A DNA stretch of 5,824 nt from Solirubrobacterales bacterium (GTDB lineage Bacteria > Actinomycetota > Thermoleophilia > Solirubrobacterales > Solirubrobacteraceae): assembly GCA_025964065.1 (NCBI GenBank), contig JAOPZO010000491.1:1-5824 (forward strand). The letters run 5' to 3'. The notes beneath the pieces are model-generated. The model was not told the origin of the DNA. It saw only the letters and a list, made by a program, of their open reading frames with translations, and made no database searches. Shown here one piece after another: positions 1 to 5,420 of the stretch (its first letter is position 1; each line of letters starts with the position of its first letter). Made by a program: the position numbers and the translations under genes.

Positions 1-1
1 C

Positions 2-1348
2 GTCAAGGACCTCCAGATCCTCCGGCGCTCCCCGCTGCTGCTCGCGCTGCTCGTCGCCTACGCGGTCGTCATCGGGCTGCCCGTGGGCTACGGGATCTCG
101 GCGCCGCCCTCCAAGCCGAAGGTCGCCTTCTACAACGGCGTGCCGGCGTCGCAGGAGTCCTTCGACCTCGGGGGTCGCGAGGTCGACGCCTCGCAGTACG
201 CGGAGGAGCTCTTCGAGGACATCGACCCGATCCGGGTCGGCTCCCGCGAGGAGGCGATCGCCAAGGTCCGCGACGGGGAGGCGCTGGGCGCGCTCGTGGT
301 CCCCGAGGACATCACCCAGCAGCTCCAGAACGCCACGGAGCTGCCCGGGGTCTCCGAGCCCCCGACGCTCGAGGTCTTCTACAACGCCGACAACCCGCTC
401 AAGCGCCGGTACGTGGAGCAGACGGTCAAGGCGCGGCTCGCGGACGCGAACCTCGCGCTCTCCGGCGAGGTCACGAAGGTCGCCGCGAGCGCGCTCGACG
501 TGCTGCTCGCCGGCGGGCCGTTCGCGCTGCCGACGGGCACGATCGACGTCCTCGGGCTCAAGCGCGCGAAGACGATCCTCGAGGGCGCGGAGCGCGGGCT
601 CCCCGCGGACGACCCGCAGCGCGCGGCGATCCGGCAGGTCGTCGAGTTCGCGGACGTCGCGATCACCTCGCTGAACTTCGCGAACCCCGTGCTCGGCGCG
701 ATCTCCGCGCCCATCAAGGTCGAGACGACGGAGGTCGCGGGGGGCAACGGCTCGCTCGAGGGCTTCGCGGTCGCGGCCGCGGCGACCATCGCGCTCATGT
801 TCGTCGCGGTGCTGCTCGGGGCCGGGATGCTCGCGCTCGAGCGGGAGGAGTTCGCGTTCGGGCGGCTCGTCCGCGGCCTCGTGCGGCCCATCGCGCTGCT
901 CGGGGAGAAGGTGCTGCTCGGGGCGCTCTGCGCGTTCGTCGTCGGCGCGGGCCTGCTCGGGATCCTCGCGCTCTTCCAGCCCGTGCCGCTCGACCGAGCG
1001 CCCCAGTGGCTCGCGGCGCTCGCGCTCGGCGCCGTCGGCTTCGCCGCCCTCGGCGTCGCGGTGGGCGCGCTCACGCGGGACGTGCGCGCCGCATCGCTGC
1101 TCGCGTTCCTGCTGTCGCTCCCGGTCGCGGCGCTCGCGCTCGTGCCGAGCGGCACGGTCGGCGACGTGGCGTTCGACGTCATCCGCGTCGTCTCGGGCGC
1201 CTTCCCGTTCAAGCCGACGCTCGACGCGCTCGACGCGGGGCTGAACGAGACGGGCGGGCTCGGCCTGCCGCTCCTGCACCTGGTGCTCCTCGCCGCGGCC
1301 TACGTGGCGCTCGCGCGCGTGGCCCTGCGACGCTTCGGCGCGCGATGA
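2..1348 (+). CDS. ABC-2 type transporter permease, 5'-truncated by the window edge
   Basis: This is the membrane subunit of an ABC transporter of the ABC-2/NatB-like class. It would sit in the cytoplasmic membrane and work with a separate ATPase; the substrate is unknown. The reading frame is open from base 2, so the true start is upstream. The GTG at 83 is not the start, because the 27 codons before it encode a typical N-terminus: a basic stretch (KDLQILRRSP) leading into the first membrane helix at visible residues about 11-32. A large, mostly hydrophilic and presumably extracytoplasmic domain follows (about 33-250). Five hydrophobic segments come after it, near residues 250-277, 297-324, 335-357, 363-383 and 419-441. 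One long first loop followed by a C-terminal helix bundle is the layout of the ABC2_membrane_3 type. The visible part has 448 residues and ends RRFGAR. The stop overlaps the next start (ATGA). An ATP-binding partner is expected upstream but not seen. No sequence feature ties it to heme. Confidence 0.85.
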   Translation, partial: VKDLQILRRSPLLLALLVAYAVVIGLPVGYGISAPPSKPKVAFYNGVPASQESFDLGGREVDASQYAEELFEDIDPIRVGSREEAIAKVRDGEALGALVVPEDITQQLQNATELPGVSEPPTLEVFYNADNPLKRRYVEQTVKARLADANLALSGEVTKVAASALDVLLAGGPFALPTGTIDVLGLKRAKTILEGAERGLPADDPQRAAIRQVVEFADVAITSLNFANPVLGAISAPIKVETTEVAGGNGSLEGFAVAAAATIALMFVAVLLGAGMLALEREEFAFGRLVRGLVRPIALLGEKVLLGALCAFVVGAGLLGILALFQPVPLDRAPQWLAALALGAVGFAALGVAVGALTRDVRAASLLAFLLSLPVAALALVPSGTVGDVAFDVIRVVSGAFPFKPTLDALDAGLNETGGLGLPLLHLVLLAAAYVALARVALRRFGAR

Positions 1349-1944
1349 GCCCGACGGTCCCCCGCCTGCGCCTGGAGCGCGCCGCGACGGCGGTGCGCCC
1401 GTTCACCCGCGGCGACCTCGACGCGCTGCTCGCGCTCCGGCTCTCCAACCGCGAGTTCATGGCCGACTACGAGGCCGATCGGGCCGACGCCTTCTTCACG
1501 CGCGCGGGGCAGGCGCGGGAGATCGCGCTCGACACGGAGGCGTGGGCTGCGGGCGCGGGGTACGCGTTCGCGATCGTCGACCGCGACGCGGAGGACCGGC
1601 TCATCGGGCGGATCGCGCTCTCGAACGTCGTGCGCGGGCCGTGGCAGAACGCGACCGTCGGGTACTGGATCGACCTCGCCGCGAACGGGCGCAACCACGC
1701 GACCAACGCGTTGCACCTGACCTGCACCTTCGCGTTCGAGCACGCCGGCCTGCACCGCGTCCAGCCCGCGATCATGCCCCGCAACGCGCGCTCGCGCCGG
1801 GTCGTCGAGAAGGTCGGCTTCCGCCACGAGGGGACCGCGCTGCGGTACCTGAAGATCGCGGGAGTCTGGGAGGACCACGACATCTTCGCGCTCACGCGCG
1901 AGGACTGGTCGGCGCTCCGGCGCGCGGCCGCCACCGCTTCCTGA
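1345..1944 (+). CDS. GNAT N-acetyltransferase, RimJ/RimL-like
   Basis: This 199-residue cytoplasmic protein is probably an acetyl-CoA dependent N-acetyltransferase of the family that includes RimJ and RimL, which acetylate N-termini of ribosomal proteins. The real substrate cannot be read from the sequence. An N-terminal strand (AVRPFTRGDLDALLALR, about 16-32) is typical of the family. The core has IGRIALSNV (87-95), then VGYWID (105-110), then the acetyl-CoA loop NGRNHATNAL (114-123). It continues with FEHAGLHRVQPAIMPRNARS (131-150) and VVEKVGFRHEG (153-163). The C-terminus has YLKIAGVWEDHDIFALTREDW (168-188), closely like the RimJ C-terminus. The ATG at 1345 is chosen because it overlaps the permease stop (ATGA), which suggests translational coupling; no clear Shine-Dalgarno site precedes it. 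One oddity: the loop normally reads Q/R-x-x-G-x-G/A, and here the central Gly is Asn117. Confidence 0.9.
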   Translation: MSPTVPRLRLERAATAVRPFTRGDLDALLALRLSNREFMADYEADRADAFFTRAGQAREIALDTEAWAAGAGYAFAIVDRDAEDRLIGRIALSNVVRGPWQNATVGYWIDLAANGRNHATNALHLTCTFAFEHAGLHRVQPAIMPRNARSRRVVEKVGFRHEGTALRYLKIAGVWEDHDIFALTREDWSALRRAAATAS

Positions 1945-1990
1945 AGGCGCCAGGCAGCTCCGGGGACCCTCGGGGAACACCCGTCCGCTC

Positions 1991-1996
1991 TACCCT
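1991..1996 (+). promoter_or_regulatory. Possible -10 element for a leaderless hemB transcript
   Basis: TACCCT fits the TAnnnT pattern of actinobacterial -10 boxes. It ends 9 nt before the ATG at 2006, so transcription could begin at or within a few bases of that ATG. No purine-rich Shine-Dalgarno site precedes the ATG, which agrees with a leaderless mRNA. No clear TTGACA-like -35 element lies 16-18 bp upstream. The gap instead holds two adjacent CGGGGA-starting units (1961-1970 and 1971-1980). This is the only gap between the GNAT gene and the heme cluster and is the logical promoter site, but a six-base match is weak evidence. Confidence 0.35.
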
Positions 1997-2005
1997 GTGC
2001 GGCGT

Positions 2006-2986
2006 ATGGCCTTCCCCGCGACCCGCATGCGACGCCTCCGCGCGACGCCCGTCCTCCGCGACCTCGTGCGCGAGACGCGGCTGTCCCCCGCGGACCTCGT
2101 GATGCCGTTCTTCGTCCACACGGAGCCCGGCCGCCTCGCGATCGACGCGATGCCCGGGGTCGACCGCCTGTCCATCGACGAGCTCGTGCGCGAGTGCGGC
2201 GAGGTGCAGGCCCTCGGGATCCCCGCCGTGCTCCTGTTCGGCATCCCGGCCGAGAAGGACCCCGAGGGCTCCGGCGCCTGGGACCCCGAGGGCGTCGTGC
2301 AGCTCGCGACCCGCGCGATCAAGGCGGCCCACCCCGAGCTGCTGGTCATCGCCGACCTCTGCCTCTGCGAGTACACGAGCCACGGCCACTGCGGCCTGCT
2401 CACGGAGGACGGCCGCGTGGACAACGACCCGTCGCTCGCGCTCCTCGCGCGCACCGCCGTCTCGCAGGTCCGCGCGGGCGCGGACATCATCGCTCCGAGC
2501 GACATGATGGACGGGCGCGTCGGCGCGATCCGCGCGGCGCTCGACGAGGAGGGCTTCGCGGACACGCCGATCATGGCCTACTCCGCGAAGTTCGCCTCCG
2601 CCTACTACGGGCCGTTCCGCGAGGCGGCGGGCTCCACCCCGAGCTTCGGGGACCGGCGCAGCTACCAGATGGACCCCGGCAACGGGGACGAGGCGGTGCG
2701 CGAGGCCGCGCTCGACGTCGAGGAGGGCGCCGACGTCCTCATGGTCAAGCCGGCGCTGCCGTACCTCGACGTGCTCTGGCGCATCAAGCAGCAGTCCCGC
2801 ATGCCCGTCGCCGCGTACAACGTGAGCGGCGAGTATGCGATGGTCAAGGCCGCGGCCGCGGCCGGGTACCTCGACGAGCGGAGCACCGTGCTGGAGACCC
2901 TGACCTCCATCCGCCGCGCCGGCGCCGACATCGTCATCACCTACCACGCGAAGGACGCTGCCGAATGGCTTCGACCGACACCCTGA
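2006..2986 (+). CDS. hemB: Delta-aminolevulinic acid dehydratase (porphobilinogen synthase)
   Basis: HemB condenses two 5-aminolevulinate molecules into porphobilinogen in the cytoplasm. This is the first common pyrrole-forming step of heme, siroheme and corrinoid synthesis. The 326-residue product has the usual family length. The family N-terminus is clear (RLRATPVLRDLVRET, then LSPADLVMPFFV at about 26-37). The active-site metal motif CLCEYTSHGHC (119-129) has all three cysteines (119, 121, 129), so the enzyme is of the zinc-dependent type. The two catalytic lysines are in YSAKFASAYYGPFR (Lys195) and LMVKPALPYLD (Lys248, Schiff base). SFGDRRSYQMDPGN (213-226) and YNVSGEYAM (271-279) are also family signatures. 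The ATG at 2006 is preferred; an in-frame GTG at 1997 would add only three residues and has no better ribosome site. The 3' end overlaps the next gene by 22 nt, so the two are probably translated from one mRNA. Confidence 0.97.
   Translation: MAFPATRMRRLRATPVLRDLVRETRLSPADLVMPFFVHTEPGRLAIDAMPGVDRLSIDELVRECGEVQALGIPAVLLFGIPAEKDPEGSGAWDPEGVVQLATRAIKAAHPELLVIADLCLCEYTSHGHCGLLTEDGRVDNDPSLALLARTAVSQVRAGADIIAPSDMMDGRVGAIRAALDEEGFADTPIMAYSAKFASAYYGPFREAAGSTPSFGDRRSYQMDPGNGDEAVREAALDVEEGADVLMVKPALPYLDVLWRIKQQSRMPVAAYNVSGEYAMVKAAAAAGYLDERSTVLETLTSIRRAGADIVITYHAKDAAEWLRPTP
2951..2955 (+). promoter_or_regulatory. Ribosome binding site of the siroheme decarboxylase gene, inside hemB
   Basis: AAGGA lies 9 nt before the ATG at 2965, within the last codons of hemB. 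It supports that ATG as the start of the downstream gene even though it produces a 22-nt overlap with hemB. The arrangement fits translational coupling of the two genes. Confidence 0.6.
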
Positions 2987-4074
2987 AGGACGACGGCACG
3001 CTCGAGGGCGCGGACAAGGTCCGCGCGCGCAAGGACGGCGCCGCCGTCGCGCTCTCCGACCGCGACAAGCAGCTGCTCGACCTCATGCAGGGCTCGTTCC
3101 CGATCCACCCGCGCCCGTACGCCGCGGTGGCCGAGGCGCTCGGCGCCTCCGAGGAGGAGGTGCTCGCGGACGTCAAGCGGCTCCTGAAGGACCGCATCAT
3201 CCGCCAGGTCACGCCGATCTACGACACGCGCGCCTTCGGCTACGGCTCGATGCTCGTCGCGGCGAAGGTCGACCCGGAGCACCCGTGGCGCGCCGCGAAG
3301 GTCATCAACTCGCACCCCGGCGTCTCGCACAACTACCTCCGCAACCACGAGTTCAACATGTGGTTCACGCTCGCGGTCGAGGAGCAGTCGAAGCTCGGGC
3401 TGCAGGGCACGCTCGACCTCCTGCAGGAGCTCACGGGCGCGGAGTCGATCCGCCAGCTCCCGACGCTCAAGCTCTTCAAGATCCGCATGGACCTGAAGAT
3501 GAGCGGCTCCACCGAGGATCTCGCGAAGATGGCGACGATCGAGGAGCCCGTCGAGCTCGACAAGCAGGAGTACGACGACTGGGACCGCGACGTCGTGCGT
3601 GCGACCCAGGGCGACCTGCCCGTCGAGTCGGCCCCGTACCGCGAGGCCGCCGCGACGCTCGGAGTCACCGAGGAGGCGCTCGTCGCGCACCTCGAGGGGA
3701 TGAAGGAGCGCGGGCTGCTGCGCCGCGTCGCCGCGATCCTCTTCCACCGCCGCGCCGGGTTCTCCGCGAACGGCATGGGGGTCTGGAAGGTCCCGGAGGA
3801 GGAGATCGCTCGGATCGGCCCGCGCATGGCCGCCTACCGCGGCATCTCCCACTGCTACGAGCGCCCGACCTACAAGGACTGGCCCTACTCCGTCTTCACG
3901 ATGGCCCACGGCCGCTCGAAGGAGGAGTGCGACTCCATCCTCGACGCGATCGCGCTCGACACGGGGATCACGGAGCGCGCGACGCTCTACTCCTCGACCG
4001 AGTTCAAGAAGATCCGCCTCCTGTACTTCACGGACGACTTCGTGAACTGGGAGCGGGAGCACGGCGCCGTCTAG
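2965..4074 (+). CDS. ahbAB: Two-domain siroheme decarboxylase, fused AhbA-AhbB (NirD-NirL) type
   Basis: Family members remove the two acetate carboxyl groups at C12 and C18 of siroheme, giving 12,18-didecarboxysiroheme. This serves the siroheme-dependent heme b pathway or heme d1 synthesis. AhbA and AhbB are usually separate proteins of about 150-180 residues forming a heterodimer; here one 369-residue chain carries both. After a charged tail (1-28), the first half has a winged-helix Lrp/AsnC-like DNA-binding fold (about 30-85) and an Lrp-like ligand domain (about 90-178). That domain carries GVSHNYLRNHEFNMWFTL (119-136), the AhbA/NirD-like signature. The second half repeats the plan: helix-turn-helix like region at about 203-260 and GISHCYERPTYKDWPYSVFTM (293-313), an AhbB/NirL-like signature. 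His122 and His296 occupy equivalent places and are candidate siroheme ligand or catalytic residues. The gene lies between hemB and hemL, which supports a metabolic rather than regulatory role. Generic annotation would call it an AsnC-family regulator. The family call is firm; which pathway it serves is inferred. Confidence 0.88.
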   Translation: MASTDTLKDDGTLEGADKVRARKDGAAVALSDRDKQLLDLMQGSFPIHPRPYAAVAEALGASEEEVLADVKRLLKDRIIRQVTPIYDTRAFGYGSMLVAAKVDPEHPWRAAKVINSHPGVSHNYLRNHEFNMWFTLAVEEQSKLGLQGTLDLLQELTGAESIRQLPTLKLFKIRMDLKMSGSTEDLAKMATIEEPVELDKQEYDDWDRDVVRATQGDLPVESAPYREAAATLGVTEEALVAHLEGMKERGLLRRVAAILFHRRAGFSANGMGVWKVPEEEIARIGPRMAAYRGISHCYERPTYKDWPYSVFTMAHGRSKEECDSILDAIALDTGITERATLYSSTEFKKIRLLYFTDDFVNWEREHGAV

Positions 4075-4115
4075 GCGATGCTGCGCTCGAGCGTCATGCC
4101 ATGTCCGTTCGCCAC

Positions 4116-4128
4116 CGCACGAGGTGCG
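4116..4128 (+). promoter_or_regulatory. Small hairpin over the hemL ribosome binding site
   Basis: CGCAC (4116-4120) and GTGCG (4124-4128) form a perfect 5-bp stem with a 3-nt GAG loop. The loop and the first stem base on the 3' side make up the GAGG Shine-Dalgarno core (4121-4124), 6 nt before the hemL ATG at 4131. Such a structure could lower initiation until it is opened by ribosomes or another factor. The stem is short and the genome very GC-rich, so chance is a real alternative. Confidence 0.3.
4121..4124 (+). promoter_or_regulatory. hemL ribosome binding site that decides the start
   Basis: GAGG sits 6 nt before the ATG at 4131, which is standard spacing. The other in-frame ATG at 4101 has no purine-rich site in front of it. 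This favours 4131 as the hemL start. Confidence 0.6.
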
Positions 4129-4130
4129 TG

Positions 4131-5420
4131 ATGTCCGTCTCGCTGTCGGACGCGAAGTCCGCGGAGCTCTACGGGCGCGCGATCCAGCGCCTCCCGGGGG
4201 GCGTGAACTCGCCCGTGCGCGCGATGAAGGCGATCGGGCGCGACCCGATCTTCATCGACCGCGCCGAGGGCGCGGAGATCGTCGACGTCGACGGCAACCG
4301 CTACGTCGACTTCGTCTGCTCCTGGGGCCCGCTCATCCACGGGCACGCGCACCCCGAGATCCTCGAGGCCGTCCACACGGCCGCGGCGCGCGGGACGACC
4401 TTCGGAGCGCCGACCCTGGGCGAGGTCGAGATCGCCGAGGAGGTCTCCCGGCGGATCCCGTCCGTGCAGATGCTCCGCATGACCTCGAGCGGCACGGAGG
4501 CCGCGATGAGCGTCGTGCGCCTCGCGCGCGCCGCCACGGGCCGCGAGAAGCTCCTGAAGTTCTCCGGGGCCTACCACGGCCACCTCGACGGGCTGCTGGC
4601 CGAGGCGGGCTCGGGGCTCGCGACGGCGTCGATGCCCGCGTCTCCCGGGGTCCCCGCCAGCGCCACCGCCAACACGATCATCGTCCCGTGGAACGACGGG
4701 GAAGCGGTGGTCGCCGCGTGCGCCGCGCACGAGTTCGCCGCGATCCTCGCCGAGCCGTACCCCGCGAACATGGGGCTCGTCCCGCCGCACGAGGGGTTCC
4801 TCGAGCTCCTGCGCAACCAGGCGACCGCCAACGGCGCGCTGCTCGTCTTCGACGAGGTCATCACGGGCTTCCGGGTCGGCCCGGGCGGCGCCCAGGAGCG
4901 CGAGGGCGTCCAGCCCGACCTCACCGTCATGGGCAAGGTCATCGGCGGCGGGCTCCCGGCCGCGGCCTACGGCGGCTCCATCGAGCTCATGAACAACATC
5001 GCCCCGGCGGGCGACGTCTACCAGGCGGGCACCCTCAGCGGGAACCCGCTCGCCGTCGCCGCGGGCCTCACGACGCTGCGGATGCTCGACGAGCAGGCGT
5101 ACCTCCGGCTCGGCGCCACCACGGAGGCCATGGCCTCCGGGCTGCGTGACGCCGCCGCGAGCGCGGGGGTCCCCGTGCAGGTCGTCTCGGTCCCCGGGCT
5201 CTTCACGGTCTTCTTCTCCGAGGAGCCCGTGCACGACTACGCGGGCGCGAAGGCCTGCGACACCGAGGCCTACGGCGCCTGGTGCCGTGCGCTCCTGGCC
5301 CGCGGCGTCTTCCCGCCCGCCGCGCAGTTCGAGGCGTGGTTCCCGTCGCTCGCGCACACCCAGGACCACCTGGACCGCACGCTCGACGCGGCGGCGGCGG
5401 CGTTCGGCGAGGTCCGTTGA
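4131..5420 (+). CDS. hemL: Glutamate-1-semialdehyde 2,1-aminomutase
   Basis: HemL is a cytoplasmic, PLP-dependent class III aminotransferase-fold enzyme. It converts glutamate-1-semialdehyde to 5-aminolevulinate in the C5 pathway, so a glutamyl-tRNA reductase (hemA) should exist elsewhere in the genome. The 429-residue product matches the family length. Signatures in order are LPGGVNSPVRA (21-31), SWGPLIHGHAHP (64-75), TSSGTEAAMSVVRLAR (118-133), KFSGAYHGHLDGLL (143-156), AEPYPANMGLVPP (207-219), DEVITGFR (241-248), MGKVIGGGLPAAAYGG (267-282; Lys269 is the PLP lysine) and YQAGTLSGNPLA (297-308). The SGTE...YHG and QAGTLSGNP blocks, together with LPGGVNSPVR, separate HemL from other class III aminotransferases. 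The ATG at 4131 is chosen for its GAGG site; an in-frame ATG at 4101 would add ten residues (MSVRHRTRCV). It lies 56 nt after the siroheme decarboxylase gene and its stop overlaps the next start. Confidence 0.96.
   Translation: MSVSLSDAKSAELYGRAIQRLPGGVNSPVRAMKAIGRDPIFIDRAEGAEIVDVDGNRYVDFVCSWGPLIHGHAHPEILEAVHTAAARGTTFGAPTLGEVEIAEEVSRRIPSVQMLRMTSSGTEAAMSVVRLARAATGREKLLKFSGAYHGHLDGLLAEAGSGLATASMPASPGVPASATANTIIVPWNDGEAVVAACAAHEFAAILAEPYPANMGLVPPHEGFLELLRNQATANGALLVFDEVITGFRVGPGGAQEREGVQPDLTVMGKVIGGGLPAAAYGGSIELMNNIAPAGDVYQAGTLSGNPLAVAAGLTTLRMLDEQAYLRLGATTEAMASGLRDAAASAGVPVQVVSVPGLFTVFFSEEPVHDYAGAKACDTEAYGAWCRALLARGVFPPAAQFEAWFPSLAHTQDHLDRTLDAAAAAFGEVR
5409..5412 (+). promoter_or_regulatory. Ribosome binding site for the TTG-started gene after hemL
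   Basis: GAGG lies 4 nt before the TTG at 5417, inside the last codons of hemL. It supports initiation at this uncommon start codon, which overlaps the hemL stop (TTGA). Confidence 0.45.

Noticed and set aside
83..85. GTG as start of the ABC-2 permease
   Set aside because: The same frame is open to base 2 and encodes the expected basic N-terminus and first membrane helix, so the gene begins outside the window.
379..1980. - strand frames opposite the permease and GNAT genes (379-1212, 1209-1460, 1300-1980, 1467-1934)
   Set aside because: These are compositional shadows: Ser/Ala/Arg-rich translations without motifs, fully covered by well-supported + strand genes.
1997..1999. GTG as the hemB start
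   Set aside because: It adds only three residues, has no better ribosome site, and would overlap the spacer between the proposed -10 box and the ATG at 2006.
1945..2005. Terminator or riboswitch in the gap before hemB
   Set aside because: No stable inverted repeat followed by a T-run and no recognisable riboswitch core fits in this 61-bp gap; the CGGGGA units are direct, not inverted, repeats.
2965..4074. Lrp/AsnC-family transcriptional regulator as the function of this gene
   Set aside because: The duplicated SHNY/SHCY signatures with PTYKDWPY and the hem neighbours fit the siroheme decarboxylase family better. A secondary DNA-binding role is not excluded.
4101..4103. ATG at 4101 as the hemL start
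   Set aside because: No Shine-Dalgarno site precedes it and the ten extra residues do not look like a HemL N-terminus; the ATG at 4131 has GAGG at 6 nt.
2941..5369. Long open frames on the - strand opposite the siroheme decarboxylase (2941-4062) and hemL (4071-5369)
   Set aside because: They mirror real genes in GC-rich DNA where stop codons are rare. Their translations are low-complexity Arg/Gly/Asp/Val-rich and show no family motifs.
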